DNA from: Pontibacter qinzhouensis
GTDB taxonomy: Bacteria; Bacteroidota; Bacteroidia; Cytophagales; Hymenobacteraceae
NCBI RefSeq assembly: GCF_008017455.1
Contig: NZ_VRTY01000003.1
Coordinates: 40,489-104,488, forward strand
Reading direction: 5' to 3'
Length of the DNA stretch: 64,000 nucleotides
Part shown: in pieces, positions 1 to 8,190 of the stretch
How positions within the stretch are numbered: the stretch's first letter is position 1
Layout of the letters: every line of letters begins with the position of its first letter
Program-made: the position numbers and the translations under genes
Notes under the pieces: model-generated
The model's input: the letters and a program-made list of their open reading frames with translations, nothing else
Databases searched by the model: none
Told to the model about the DNA's origin: nothing

Positions 1-1
1 T

Positions 2-334
2 GCTGACTTGTTAATAGACTCTGACAATTACAAAAAGGAAGGGTGGGGGTTCTTTAAGAAAATACAAGAGTGGTTCCCTGATGCAGAAGTATTTAAGCCG
101 AAAAGAACCTACTCTGTAGGGCAGAAGTTTAAGGCTGAAGGAGGCAATGACTTTGTTTTGTCTACTACTGATGGCGGTTCCGCTCTACTTATTAGCTTAG
201 AATCCGGATGGCCTGTTTTTTCAGCAAAAGCCACAGAGGTGGATGATGTGTACAAGATAACAGAATCTGAATTTGCAAGGATATGCGGTAATAGGCCAGA
301 AGATTTTACTCTCATAGAACCCTTTAACCCCTAA
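2..334 (+). CDS. Hypothetical phage protein, 5' end cut by the window edge
   Basis: The reading frame is open to the left edge, so the true start is probably upstream; the visible part is about 110 residues. It is a soluble, mixed-composition protein with no recognised motif. It is followed after 3 bases by the next small gene, in the same operon-like string that leads to the HNH nuclease. Function unknown. Confidence 0.55.
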   Translation, partial: ADLLIDSDNYKKEGWGFFKKIQEWFPDAEVFKPKRTYSVGQKFKAEGGNDFVLSTTDGGSALLISLESGWPVFSAKATEVDDVYKITESEFARICGNRPEDFTLIEPFNP

Positions 335-337
335 GAA

Positions 338-625
338 ATGAAAGCAGAAGATACTGAGCTCCAAATAAAATGCTTAAATAAAGCTTCTAGAGAAGAATTA
401 GGGCTATCCTTTATGGCTGCAATGGCGGAAGGATACGACACCCTAGAAACAGTTCATAAGGCAATGGAAGAATACGCCCTAATCAAGCAAAAAGCCGCAC
501 TGGAGAGAGCAGCAGAGAATGCAAAGGTTCGCATTTATGCTCCTGACGAAGAAACTGAGCAATTCATAGATTGCCAAATTGAGATTGATAAAGACTCTAT
601 AACCAGTGAAAAGAATTTAGTATGA
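338..625 (+). CDS. Hypothetical phage protein (95 aa)
   Basis: A small acidic protein predicted mostly helical in its first 60 residues (an alternating Ala/Glu/Lys/Leu pattern). No family recognised. The stop codon overlaps the next start as ATGA, which supports translation of both genes in one operon. Confidence 0.55.
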   Translation: MKAEDTELQIKCLNKASREELGLSFMAAMAEGYDTLETVHKAMEEYALIKQKAALERAAENAKVRIYAPDEETEQFIDCQIEIDKDSITSEKNLV

Positions 626-801
626 GAAAGATAAAAATAGAAGTATCGTTAGGCATAGGATATGCAGCCAGAAGAGAAGAAAAATTAGAGATAGAAGTAG
701 AAGACGAGGCCACTCCTGAACAAATAGAAATGGAAGCCGGAGAAGCTGCTGAACAATGGGCCAACAACTACATTGATTTAGGTTTTGAGATTTTAGATTA
801 A
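622..801 (+). CDS. Small acidic phage protein (59 aa)
   Basis: Starts at the ATGA overlap with the preceding stop and ends at TAA 799-801. The protein opens with MRKIKIEVSLGIGY, a beta-strand-like stretch, and continues into an acidic helix rich in Glu and Ala with the phrase EEWA-like AEQWANNYI. It resembles the short DUF7167-type proteins found in many phages (memory-based, not checked). Function unknown. Confidence 0.5.
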   Translation: MRKIKIEVSLGIGYAARREEKLEIEVEDEATPEQIEMEAGEAAEQWANNYIDLGFEILD

Positions 802-823
802 CCCCACCTAAAGACTAAAGACA

Positions 824-991
824 ATGAAGAAAGCCTTAAAGTTGTTAAAGGAGCATCTGAAGGAGCTAAAAAGGGAGAAAAGAATGTTTTGCCCTACTGT
901 AGAATTGAGAATTAAAAAGATAATTGAGATCACAGAGGTTGAAATGTGCATAGAAGCTATTCAAGATTTATTAAAAGCCAGGAGAGTATAA
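824..991 (+). CDS. Small basic coiled-coil-like phage protein (55 aa)
   Basis: An ATG at 824 opens a 55-codon frame ending at TAA 989-991, 3 bases before the HNH gene. The product is a Lys/Leu/Glu-rich amphipathic helix (starts MKKALKLLKEHLKELKRE), consistent with a short coiled coil. Too short to classify; supported mainly by tight packing between neighbours. Confidence 0.4.
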   Translation: MKKALKLLKEHLKELKREKRMFCPTVELRIKKIIEITEVEMCIEAIQDLLKARRV

Positions 992-994
992 CCA

Positions 995-1345
995 ATGAAG
1001 AAAGTAGACAGAGAAACCATTTACAACAAATACAATGGCAGGTGTGCTTATTGCGGAGGCTTATTACCAAAAGGCTGGCATGTAGACCACATAGAGCCAA
1101 TTGTACGAGATTGGGTTAACGGCACATGTGAAAAACCGGAGAATGAGAACATAAACAACTGCAACCCTTCCTGTGCAAGCTGTAACATTCAGAAGAACTC
1201 GCTCACCTTAGAGCAATTCAGGCGCAACATACAGCAGTTTGTTAACTCCCTTAACCAGTACAGCACACAATATAAGTTTGCCAAAAAGTATGGCCTGGTG
1301 GATGAAACAAATACTGAAGTGCGTTTTTATTTTGAAACATTATAG
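995..1345 (+). CDS. HNH endonuclease
   Basis: A 116-residue HNH nuclease. Visible are a zinc-binding CxxC pair (C17, C20), the core HVDHI with D31-H32, a second pair C60 and C63, and the closing N64 and K67. HNH proteins beside phage terminase genes are known to assist DNA packaging cleavage in cos-type phages such as HK97; position just upstream of the terminase supports that role here. The alternative is a homing-type or defence nuclease. Catalytic residues look intact. Confidence 0.85.
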   Translation: MKKVDRETIYNKYNGRCAYCGGLLPKGWHVDHIEPIVRDWVNGTCEKPENENINNCNPSCASCNIQKNSLTLEQFRRNIQQFVNSLNQYSTQYKFAKKYGLVDETNTEVRFYFETL

Positions 1346-1833
1346 TGCCTTGGCTACCTGGAACGCAACAGTGATAGTAGTGGTTTAGTGCGCAGCACCG
1401 AAGCGAAGCGTAGCCACGAATAGCACGGCCGTTGCCCAAAAACAGGTTAAAAAAGTATATAAATAACACAGGTCATAGTATGCAGTATTCTTATTTGTAC
1501 CATTTTATTTGTATATTCGTACTACCAATTAATTGCTTCGATCAGTTTTTAGGTATTTTAGATCAGCAGGAGTAGTGGTTCCTGCTGATATTACCCATTA
1601 CAGGAGTGGAGAAAGAGATAAGCGTTAATCTGGGAAAATCAGATGGAGGTGCTGAATGACCCAAAGTTGTTCGTAAAGTCTTAAAACGGCCTGCAATAGC
1701 AGAATACAGAAGTCCGATAAATAGCTTGCCAGTGTGCGGTGTTCATGCGGAATAGAATAACTCTAACACTTAAAATATAATTATCCCGTAAAACGTCACG
1801 GGTGGAGACAAAAATCATATAACAATTTTAAGA
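1346..1833 (+). other. 488-bp non-coding gap before terminase, possible cos/pac region
   Basis: No plausible gene on either strand, although neighbouring phage genes overlap or touch. It contains a perfect hairpin ATCAGCAGGA / TCCTGCTGAT (arms 1562-1571 and 1580-1589, 8-base loop), a smaller one CCCGT / ACGGG (1785-1789 and 1798-1802) and a 10-bp direct repeat AGTAGTGGTT at 1376 and 1571. Packaging sites commonly lie next to the small terminase gene, so a cos or pac site is a reasonable inference, not shown. Confidence 0.45.
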
Positions 1834-2580
1834 ATGGCAAGCAAGAAGGAAGCAAAGCCAGAGAACAAACTAACAGTAAAACAACATCGGTTTGTAGAAG
1901 AGTATTGCATCAACGGATACAATGCCTCTGAAGCAGCCCGTATTGCTGGCTATAGTGAAGATTCAGCTAGAGACATTGCTTGTGAGAACCTTACAAAACC
2001 CAACATAAGGGCCGCTATAGACGAAAGGCTTAAAACTCTTTCACTTACAGCCGATGAAACCCTAAAAGGCATATCTGACATTGCCAGAAGCTCCCTGAAT
2101 GATTACTTCGAAGTAAAGCAGGTATACCACACGCCACAAGTACAAAAGCACCTATCTGTTCTTATAAGCGAAATCGAAGCAGAGATAGAAGATGCTGAGA
2201 AGTTCTTTCAGAGAGCCGGGATTAATGAAGAAGAATTCACGAAAGATCACCTTGCCAGCCAGCACCGGCGAAGACTCCAAATCCTGAAGTATGAAATAGA
2301 ACTTGAGCGCAACCCAGATGCAACCCGATTAGTAGATGGTGAGCCTTATCTGATTGAACAGGCAGAACTGGACCTTGCGAAACTGGTGAAGGATAAAGAA
2401 GCCGGAAGGATTAAATCCGTTTCACCTACACCGAACGGCACGAAAGTAGAGATGTACGCAGCCGATGCTGCCTTAACGAACCTTGCCCGTATCCATGGGC
2501 TGTTTGAGAAGGATAATAAGCAGGTGAAGCCAGAGAGCAACGTAACCATATTCCAGTTACCGGACAATGGCAGAGACTAG
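1834..2580 (+). CDS. terS: Terminase small subunit (Terminase_2 family)
   Basis: A 248-residue DNA-recognition subunit of the packaging motor. Residues about 12-95 carry the family signature: a KQHRFVEEY opening, a helix-turn-helix with NASEAARIAGYSE, then the LTKPNIRAAI and SLTADETL segments. The rest is charged and helical, probably for oligomerisation and contact with the large subunit. The 3' end overlaps the large subunit gene by 14 bases, implying coupled translation. Family members bind the packaging site, expected in the gap just upstream. Confidence 0.88.
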   Translation: MASKKEAKPENKLTVKQHRFVEEYCINGYNASEAARIAGYSEDSARDIACENLTKPNIRAAIDERLKTLSLTADETLKGISDIARSSLNDYFEVKQVYHTPQVQKHLSVLISEIEAEIEDAEKFFQRAGINEEEFTKDHLASQHRRRLQILKYEIELERNPDATRLVDGEPYLIEQAELDLAKLVKDKEAGRIKSVSPTPNGTKVEMYAADAALTNLARIHGLFEKDNKQVKPESNVTIFQLPDNGRD

Positions 2581-4096
2581 GGTAATCGGTCCACAACCTG
2601 GTTATCAAATGCAGGTCTTATCAACCAAAGCAGATATCGCCATCGGTGGAGCTGCTGCCGGCGTTGGCAAGACCTTTTCTCTTTTAGTAGAACCATTGAG
2701 GCATGTTCAAAATCCAAAGTTTACAGGCGTAATATTCAGAAGAACATCTCCACAGATTAGAATGTCCGGTGGTTTATGGGATGCTTCGCAGGATCTATAC
2801 TACCATGCAGGAGGCGCACCAAGGGAAACCTTTTTAGATTGGGCGTTCCCAAGTGGGGCCAAGATAGACTTTGAGCACCTGCAGTATGAAAGTGATAAGC
2901 TTAATTACCAAGGCTCTGAGATAGTCTTTATTGGCTTTGATGAGCTAACGCACTTCTCAGAGAGTATGTTCTTTTACATGCTTTCCCGTAACCGTTCCAC
3001 TTCCGGTATTAAACCCTACATTCGAGCAACCTGCAACCCTGACCCTGATTCATGGGTTGCTAATTTTATTTCATGGTGGATCGATCAGGATGAGATATTA
3101 GAAGATGGCACCCCAAACCCTAACTTTGGTTATCCCATAAAGGAGAGAGTAGGAAAGCTACGGTATTTCACCAGAGATGGTAACGCGTATGTTTGGGGAG
3201 ACACAGCCCAAGAGGTAAAGGATAGATGCCCCCATATTTATACCGCAGAACTGGCAGACACGGACCCGAAAAGTGTAACCTTTATTCCTGGTTCAATCTA
3301 TGACAATAAGATCCTGTTAAAGTCAGACCCTGGCTATCTGGGTAACTTAATGACGCTGGATGAAGCGACACAAGCGGCTCTGTTACGCGGTAACTGGAAG
3401 GTTAAGCTTAGTGGTGATTCCTTGATCCTGAACGACCGTATAAACGACCTGTACACGAATACACACATCCCATTAGGGAAGAAGTATATCACCGTCGATG
3501 CGGCCCGTTTCGGCTCTGATTTGGCCGTTATTAAGGTTTGGGACGGATGGCGCCTAGTGGATGTGGCCTGGTTCCCTATTTCCAGCACAGCAGAGATAGC
3601 CGAACAGGTGAAGGTCTTTGAAAAGCGGTATGCCGTGCCCCGCTCCCAGACTGTTTGCGATGCTGACGGCATAGGCGGCGGGGTAGTGGACCAGTTGCCG
3701 GGCATGCACAGTTTTATTAACAATGGTACTCCCTTGGAGGTAGAGATAGGCGGCAAGAAAGTAAAGCCAAATTTCTTTAACCTTAAAACGCAGTGCTATT
3801 ACTACGTGGCCGATAAGATCAACAAGGCAGAGGTTTATGTAGTGCCAGAAGTGGCCGAGCGGGTTATCAGCAACAAAGGCTCTCAAAAGCGATTAAGGGA
3901 GTACATAAACGAAGAGTTACGCGCTATCAAAAAGGGGGCGCAAGATATGGACGGGAAGAAGAAGATTAACTCCAAGGAAGAACAGAAAAACATCTTGGGC
4001 CGCTCTCCTGACTTTGCAGACAACTTTGCTATGCGTTCCTACTTTGATCTAAAACCTGTTGGCATGAAGTCCAATTTTATGCACCTACTGAACTAA
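2567..4096 (+). CDS. terL: Terminase large subunit (ATPase-nuclease)
   Basis: A 509-residue packaging motor and headful or cos nuclease. The Walker A loop GGAAAGVGKT is at residues 27-36, and a Walker B-like IVFIGFDE lies near residue 120. The C-terminal RNase H-fold nuclease shows acidic residues in YITVDAARFGSD (about residue 306), VCDADGIGGG and SPDFADNF. Length fits the family. The start at 2567 lies inside terS in another frame; 4 bases separate its stop from the portal gene. Confidence 0.92.
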   Translation: MAETRVIGPQPGYQMQVLSTKADIAIGGAAAGVGKTFSLLVEPLRHVQNPKFTGVIFRRTSPQIRMSGGLWDASQDLYYHAGGAPRETFLDWAFPSGAKIDFEHLQYESDKLNYQGSEIVFIGFDELTHFSESMFFYMLSRNRSTSGIKPYIRATCNPDPDSWVANFISWWIDQDEILEDGTPNPNFGYPIKERVGKLRYFTRDGNAYVWGDTAQEVKDRCPHIYTAELADTDPKSVTFIPGSIYDNKILLKSDPGYLGNLMTLDEATQAALLRGNWKVKLSGDSLILNDRINDLYTNTHIPLGKKYITVDAARFGSDLAVIKVWDGWRLVDVAWFPISSTAEIAEQVKVFEKRYAVPRSQTVCDADGIGGGVVDQLPGMHSFINNGTPLEVEIGGKKVKPNFFNLKTQCYYYVADKINKAEVYVVPEVAERVISNKGSQKRLREYINEELRAIKKGAQDMDGKKKINSKEEQKNILGRSPDFADNFAMRSYFDLKPVGMKSNFMHLLN

Positions 4097-4100
4097 GATT

Positions 4101-5543
4101 ATGACATTAGAAGAACTGGCCAGCCTAAAGGCCGATAAGCTCATTGAGGCAGTAACAGCCACTAAGAAAGAAAATAAGTACGAAGAGGGCAAAAAGCAGT
4201 ACGACCCGAACCTGCACGACGTTAAAAGTGCCACCCATAGGCCCAACAAGCTAAAGCTTACCCCCACCGATAAGTTTGAAGAGGACGGTGTAACGCCCAT
4301 TGTGAAGAAGGAAAGCACCGAACCGGCCAAGATTGCCATTCCCCTGCAGAAGTACATTATCCACCAAAGAGCATCCTTTGCAGTAGGGAATAAGATTACG
4401 TTCAAGTCAGATGTGCCCGAATCTCCCGTGTTTGAAGCGGCCCTTCAGACCTGGCGCAAGGCAAAGATGCAGTATCAGCTCAAAGAGATAGCCATTAAGA
4501 TGATGGCCGAAACGGAGGTGGCCTTGATCTGGTACGGCAAGGTTGATGAGAAGTCCCCAGGCAAGGTGAAGTTCAGGAACAGGATCGTAAGCCCAAGCAC
4601 TGGCGACGACCTTTACCCGGTGTTCGACAAGTACAACGACATGATTGCCTTCGGTAGAGGCTATAAAGTGGACGATGTGGAGTACTTCGACCTCTACACA
4701 GCCGAAACCCTTCGCCGCTTCAAAAAGGGCGAGAAAGGCATGGAGGAATACTTCACAAAGGTAGGCAAGGACGAAGAAGGCAACGAGATAGGTATTATAG
4801 AAGAACTGCCCTACGGTAAGATACCGGTTATCTATTGGCGGCAGGAGTTGCCAGAATGCGACGACGTGAAGGATTTGATAAGAGCCAGGGAGTTCAATCA
4901 GTCTGACTTCTTCGACAACAACCAGTACTTCGGGGACCCTATTATGTTTCTGAAGGGCACCGCTCTTAACATGCCAGCCAAAGGCGTTGCAGGAAAGGTA
5001 ATGGAAGGTTCTGCCGATGCAGACGCTAAAATCCTTTCCCCAGGCGATTACACCGCTGCCCGTAAGCTGGAGTTCGACATGCTGGACATGAACATCTTCA
5101 CCCTTACCCGTTCTGCAAAGCTCGATGCGGAGTCCATGAAAGGCTTAGGCGATCTTTCAGCCGCAGCAATGGACCGGATGCTTATTTCCCCACACATGGC
5201 CGCAAGGGATATGCAGGATGGGGAGTTTGGCCGTGGGGTACAAAGGTGTATGAACTTTCTACTGGCCGTGTACAGCGACATCCTGGGCATACAGGACAAT
5301 GTAGAGGCAGAGCCGGTATTCAGCCTATTCAGAATAGATGATGCAGCAGAGCGGATAGAACTGGCCTTAAAAGCCAACGGAGGCAAGCCGGTAATAGATC
5401 AACAAGGAAGTATTGAGATGGCCGGTACTTCTGATTACCCGGATGAGATGATAGAACGCATCCGGAAGGAGGCTAAAGAGGCACAGGCTAATGTGATAGG
5501 GAACACGCCGCCGGGACCGCCAAAAGAAGAACTGGACGATTAA
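4101..5543 (+). CDS. Portal protein (SPP1 gp6-like)
   Basis: A 480-residue protein directly after the large terminase, where the portal always sits. It shows the portal pattern of a charged N-terminus, a central alpha/beta stem region with IPVIYWRQ and REFNQSDFFDNNQYFGDP, an Ala-rich helix near residue 350 (GLGDLSAAAMDRM) and an acidic C-terminal tail. The dodecameric portal forms the DNA channel and docks the terminase. Unlike most phages, no MuF-type head gene follows; a reverse-strand island does. Confidence 0.85.
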   Translation: MTLEELASLKADKLIEAVTATKKENKYEEGKKQYDPNLHDVKSATHRPNKLKLTPTDKFEEDGVTPIVKKESTEPAKIAIPLQKYIIHQRASFAVGNKITFKSDVPESPVFEAALQTWRKAKMQYQLKEIAIKMMAETEVALIWYGKVDEKSPGKVKFRNRIVSPSTGDDLYPVFDKYNDMIAFGRGYKVDDVEYFDLYTAETLRRFKKGEKGMEEYFTKVGKDEEGNEIGIIEELPYGKIPVIYWRQELPECDDVKDLIRAREFNQSDFFDNNQYFGDPIMFLKGTALNMPAKGVAGKVMEGSADADAKILSPGDYTAARKLEFDMLDMNIFTLTRSAKLDAESMKGLGDLSAAAMDRMLISPHMAARDMQDGEFGRGVQRCMNFLLAVYSDILGIQDNVEAEPVFSLFRIDDAAERIELALKANGGKPVIDQQGSIEMAGTSDYPDEMIERIRKEAKEAQANVIGNTPPGPPKEELDD

Positions 5544-5563
5544 ACATATTGTGGTGTATGTTA

Positions 5564-5593
5564 TTGCATCAGTGAATAAATTTGCTAAATTTG
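5564..5593 (+). promoter_or_regulatory. Predicted Bacteroidota promoter
   Basis: TTG at 5564-5566 and TAAATTTG at 5586-5593 are separated by 19 bases, matching the Bacteroidota housekeeping pattern (TTTG-N19-TAnnTTTG) also found at both tRNA genes in this window. It points at a terminator only about 45 bases downstream. Confidence 0.5.
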
Positions 5594-5599
5594 CATTGA

Positions 5600-5664
5600 G
5601 CAAACCAATTCCGTACTAATAGTAAGGATAAAGTGAAAGCCTCCTGAGTAATCGGGGGCTTTTT
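5600..5664 (+). ncRNA. Possible very short RNA between promoter and terminator
   Basis: Transcription from the predicted promoter would start near 5600 and stop at the terminator ending near 5664, giving an RNA of about 65 bases. It contains a small imperfect hairpin (5611-5627, CC/GG and TACT/AGTA pairs) followed by the terminator stem. No coding capacity. The promoter could be spurious and the hairpin merely ends the packaging operon. Confidence 0.3.
5636..5664 (+). terminator. Rho-independent terminator after portal gene
   Basis: Stem AAAGCCTCC (5636-5644) pairs with GGGGGCTTT (5654-5662) with one G-U pair, 9-base loop, then a T-run. It separates the plus-strand packaging operon from the convergent minus-strand island. 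Confidence 0.75.
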
Positions 5665-5673
5665 GCATTCCTG

Positions 5674-5997
5674 TTATAGCTGTATAAAGTTGATAATTGA
5701 AACTTTTGCCTGAAATGATACATGCAGAGTCTCTAGCTGCCTTTCTATTGTATGGATTTCCTCAATCGTACCAGGTGCCTTAGTTTCTTTGAGGACAGTA
5801 TTCAGAATGTGGTTTTTAGCTAACCTTTCTGAGTAGACGTTATAGCTAACAAAGAGGCTTCTTGTTTCAGGTTTCAATATTTTGTCCTGAATTTGGGCAT
5901 GATTTACAGCATCATTATAACCTTGATAATAAGCCTCCTGTAGATTTTTCTGTATTTGGTCGGTATCTTCCATTTTTATATTCTTTACAATTTGCAT
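5674..5997 (-). CDS. Hypothetical phage protein, last gene of the reverse-strand island
   Basis: A 107-residue soluble protein, mostly helical by composition, with the segment LQEAYYQGYNDAVNHAQ near the N-terminus. The start codon overlaps the upstream stop as TAATG, supporting this start over an internal Met at residue 8. No family recognised. Confidence 0.5.
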   Translation of the reverse strand: MQIVKNIKMEDTDQIQKNLQEAYYQGYNDAVNHAQIQDKILKPETRSLFVSYNVYSERLAKNHILNTVLKETKAPGTIEEIHTIERQLETLHVSFQAKVSIINFIQL

Positions 5998-6323
5998 TAA
6001 TTTCTTACGACTCGTACCCGGATACCGGATGCTTTAGAATCATGCTCTGAATCCTTTGGCCATTCTGTAAAGAGGAAGATGTTGTTGCCTTTTGAATTGT
6101 CAGGGTCGGAGTAGAACTTAGTAAAAAACTCTCTGTTGCTTTCCGGCCATTTGTCGCTTTCTTCCCAGCACATAGCCTCACACAGAAGATCAACAATGCC
6201 TTCTAGGCTATCTGCTGTCTCGTAATCAATGAAGCGTATATTCTCCCAAGGTTGCCCTAGTCTTTTAACGCCTATCTGTAATGTGAATGATCCTATCATA
6301 GTTTTACTGTTTAGGTTCTCCAA
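5997..6323 (-). CDS. Hypothetical phage protein (108 aa)
   Basis: Soluble protein with a beta-rich start (MIGSFTLQIGVKRLGQPW) and a hydrophilic middle containing CWEESDKWPESN. Overlaps the upstream gene by 20 bases and the downstream start by 1 base, as expected for a compact phage operon. Function unknown. Confidence 0.5.
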   Translation of the reverse strand: MENLNSKTMIGSFTLQIGVKRLGQPWENIRFIDYETADSLEGIVDLLCEAMCWEESDKWPESNREFFTKFYSDPDNSKGNNIFLFTEWPKDSEHDSKASGIRVRVVRN

Positions 6324-6549
6324 TAAACTCTAATATCCTACTTGCCACCTCCTGCTTCATCTCATCAGCAGGGAACATCTTGCCGTGGGCTATGTTCAAA
6401 GCGTACTTACCGTTGATGCTTACCCATTCTACCCCGGGAATAGCCTCTATGATAGCTATAAGCGCATCGTTAGGCTGAAACCGGCAGTGGACCGTAAACC
6501 AGAGCGGCCCGTCGGAGATCATGAACTCAGGGAAAGTGAAGTCAGGCAT
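6304..6549 (-). CDS. Hypothetical phage protein (81 aa)
   Basis: The pattern PNDALIAIIEAIPGVEWVSI followed by MKQEVASRILEFIG is a short alpha-beta fold that recalls, without proving, the NifU/Nfu N-terminal type small domain. Its 5' end overlaps the upstream gene by 31 bases. Function unknown. Confidence 0.5.
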   Translation of the reverse strand: MPDFTFPEFMISDGPLWFTVHCRFQPNDALIAIIEAIPGVEWVSINGKYALNIAHGKMFPADEMKQEVASRILEFIGEPKQ

Positions 6550-6818
6550 ATTCTTAATGTGTATCTTCCAGTAGCAGCTAGGTAAACGGTATAGCCTTTC
6601 AATTCAGGCAACAGAAAGGTAGTAGCACCTGTTTCGTCAGGGTGCATAATGGTTATCTCTAAGCCGGATTCCGTGTTCTCATCGAAAAGAAACTCGCAGC
6701 CTTTTATATTCAGGTCAGCTTCTACTATTGCCATTTCATCAGACTTTGCCAATAGAGTAACGGTGTTTATGCTGACTTTGCCGGGGTTCGTGATCTTGAA
6801 CAGAATGTCACGTTTCAT
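6519..6818 (-). CDS. Hypothetical phage protein (99 aa)
   Basis: Start chosen at the ATG at 6818 (MKRDILFKITNPG) because the longer frame would run back into the preceding gene. Beta-rich, with acidic patches (IVEADLNIKGCEFLFDENTES) and a hydrophobic C-terminal third. No known family. The leader shares the block TTTCCCCAATAG with the junction at 7255, see findings. Confidence 0.45.
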   Translation of the reverse strand: MKRDILFKITNPGKVSINTVTLLAKSDEMAIVEADLNIKGCEFLFDENTESGLEITIMHPDETGATTFLLPELKGYTVYLAATGRYTLRICLTSLSLSS

Positions 6819-6858
6819 CTTTCTTACAATTATTGGGGTTGTTTCTCTATTGGGGAAA

Positions 6859-7086
6859 TTAATCATTCCTAGTTTTGTACGGCTTCCAAACCTCCCAAGC
6901 AATCCAACAGGGGAAAGAAAGGCACAATAATATAACCAAGCCAGCCACTAGGTAAGCAAAAGCCAGCATCCAAAGGCTATCTGTTACCTGTCGAATAGTC
7001 AGCAGGAGTATGATGCATGTAGCAATATAGATAAACGGCAAAAGGAACATTGTTAGCCCTTTTAAAATAGTGGTTGCTTGTTTCAT
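6859..7086 (-). CDS. Small membrane protein (75 aa)
   Basis: Two strongly hydrophobic segments (about residues 9-30 and 36-62) predict two membrane helices, followed by a short charged tail. Starts in an ATGA overlap with the upstream gene. The role is unknown; a superinfection-exclusion function is common for such phage proteins but is only a guess here. Confidence 0.45.
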   Translation of the reverse strand: MKQATTILKGLTMFLLPFIYIATCIILLLTIRQVTDSLWMLAFAYLVAGLVILLCLSFPCWIAWEVWKPYKTRND

Positions 7087-7232
7087 CTTTTCTTTGGTTT
7101 AGGTAATATACCTTTTCTTATTAAGTCATTCCATTTAAAGCGTTCGTTATATTTCCCGTACACAAACCCTATTAAATAGCCTATAATACATCCAACAAAG
7201 GTGCAGGCATAGTTTGAATCAATTTCTGCCAT
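7083..7232 (-). CDS. Small single-span membrane protein (49 aa)
   Basis: Start chosen at 7232 (MAEIDSNYACTF) because a 16-base leader (TATTGGTTTAACTGTT on the plus strand, 7239-7254) lies just before it, exactly as before the next gene upstream. One hydrophobic segment with glycine zipper spacing (GCIIGYLIGFVYG), then a basic tail ending PKPKKR. Unknown role. Confidence 0.45.
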   Translation of the reverse strand: MAEIDSNYACTFVGCIIGYLIGFVYGKYNERFKWNDLIRKGILPKPKKR

Positions 7233-7254
7233 CTTATCTATTGGTTTAACTGTT

Positions 7255-7476
7255 CTATTGGGGAAACACGACAATCTTGGCTAGTTCTTCTTTAGTATAA
7301 CTCTTGCCAACATTAGGAGAGAACTCAACTTGAACGCAAACACTTGGATTAGATAAATTTTCAAGGAATAAATTCGCCTCTTTGATAAGCTTTAACTCAT
7401 ACCTTCTTAGTTTAGAGTTCAAGCCTATCTTCTGTCCAGACTTGTTAGTTAAATATACTCTTTTGGCGCGCTTCAT
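7255..7476 (-). CDS. Small basic phage protein (73 aa)
   Basis: Lys/Arg-rich N-terminus (MKRAKRVYLTNKSGQKIG) and a helical middle; could bind nucleic acid but shows no motif. Preceded by the repeated 16-base leader at 7481-7496. Function unknown. Confidence 0.45.
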   Translation of the reverse strand: MKRAKRVYLTNKSGQKIGLNSKLRRYELKLIKEANLFLENLSNPSVCVQVEFSPNVGKSYTKEELAKIVVFPQ

Positions 7477-7487
7477 CCTTTATTGGT

Positions 7488-7688
7488 TTAACTGTTTTTC
7501 CAATCACCATCTGCATCTAAATGAGCAGGTGGCCAACCTTTGCGCAACACCATGATGCAGCGCATTAACCTAGTCCACATCCTTAGCAGTGCATTAACTA
7601 CGAAGTAGGCAAAACCATTCAACAGAACAGTCATGCCTATAAAATTCCAGAAGCCACTGAAGGCGATATCTATTATCTTTTCTATCAT
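7488..7688 (-). CDS. Small membrane protein (66 aa)
   Basis: One or two hydrophobic stretches (residues about 8-32) followed by a basic amphipathic part (RMWTRLMRCIMVLRKGW). Compactly placed within the reverse-strand island. No family recognised. Confidence 0.4.
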   Translation of the reverse strand: MIEKIIDIAFSGFWNFIGMTVLLNGFAYFVVNALLRMWTRLMRCIMVLRKGWPPAHLDADGDWKNS

Positions 7689-7726
7689 CTTCTTGTTTTT
7701 AGAATGTAATAGCCCTTACAGAGCCG

Positions 7727-8179
7727 TTAGGAATTTAGAATAGTGAGGGCTTTATTGGCAAGCTCTCTTGTAAGCCCTTTCTTTACTCCGGTCTGCACAA
7801 AGAACGGTGCCTGCTCCGGTGTCATATCCGCATCATCATCAATAATTACATAGTTAGTTACATAATCATTCTCTGATAACCAAGCCGCTATTTCTTCGCC
7901 TCTGGGAGTGTTCAGGAAGGGAGTAACAGAAAGAATGTCTACTTCAATCATGCGGTACTTGAACAGGTCTTTAATCACCTTCAAACCGCTTGCCCTCCAA
8001 GTGGAGCTAATCACCACTTTTGCACCGGATACATGCGAAAGATATTCCAGGTTCTCCACAGCATCAGGACAGAACAGGTGCCCGAACTCATCCCGGCACT
8101 TAATAGCCTTCTTTCTTAGAAGCTCCAAATGCGAGGTTGTGTTAAGTACTCCGTCTATATCTAAGAAAATAACCTTCAT
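7727..8179 (-). CDS. HAD-superfamily phosphatase-like protein
   Basis: A 150-residue HAD fold. Motif I is FLDIDGVLN with the nucleophile D7 and D9; motif II is ISSTWR near residue 58; the acidic metal motif is IIDDDADMTP near residue 117. This pattern matches the short HAD domain found in RNA-repair (Swiss army knife) proteins and in many phages, where it may act as a 5'/3' nucleic-acid or nucleotide phosphatase. The substrate cannot be read from sequence. It is the only enzyme in this reverse-strand island. Confidence 0.75.
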   Translation of the reverse strand: MKVIFLDIDGVLNTTSHLELLRKKAIKCRDEFGHLFCPDAVENLEYLSHVSGAKVVISSTWRASGLKVIKDLFKYRMIEVDILSVTPFLNTPRGEEIAAWLSENDYVTNYVIIDDDADMTPEQAPFFVQTGVKKGLTRELANKALTILNS

Positions 8180-8190
8180 TTTATCGCTTT

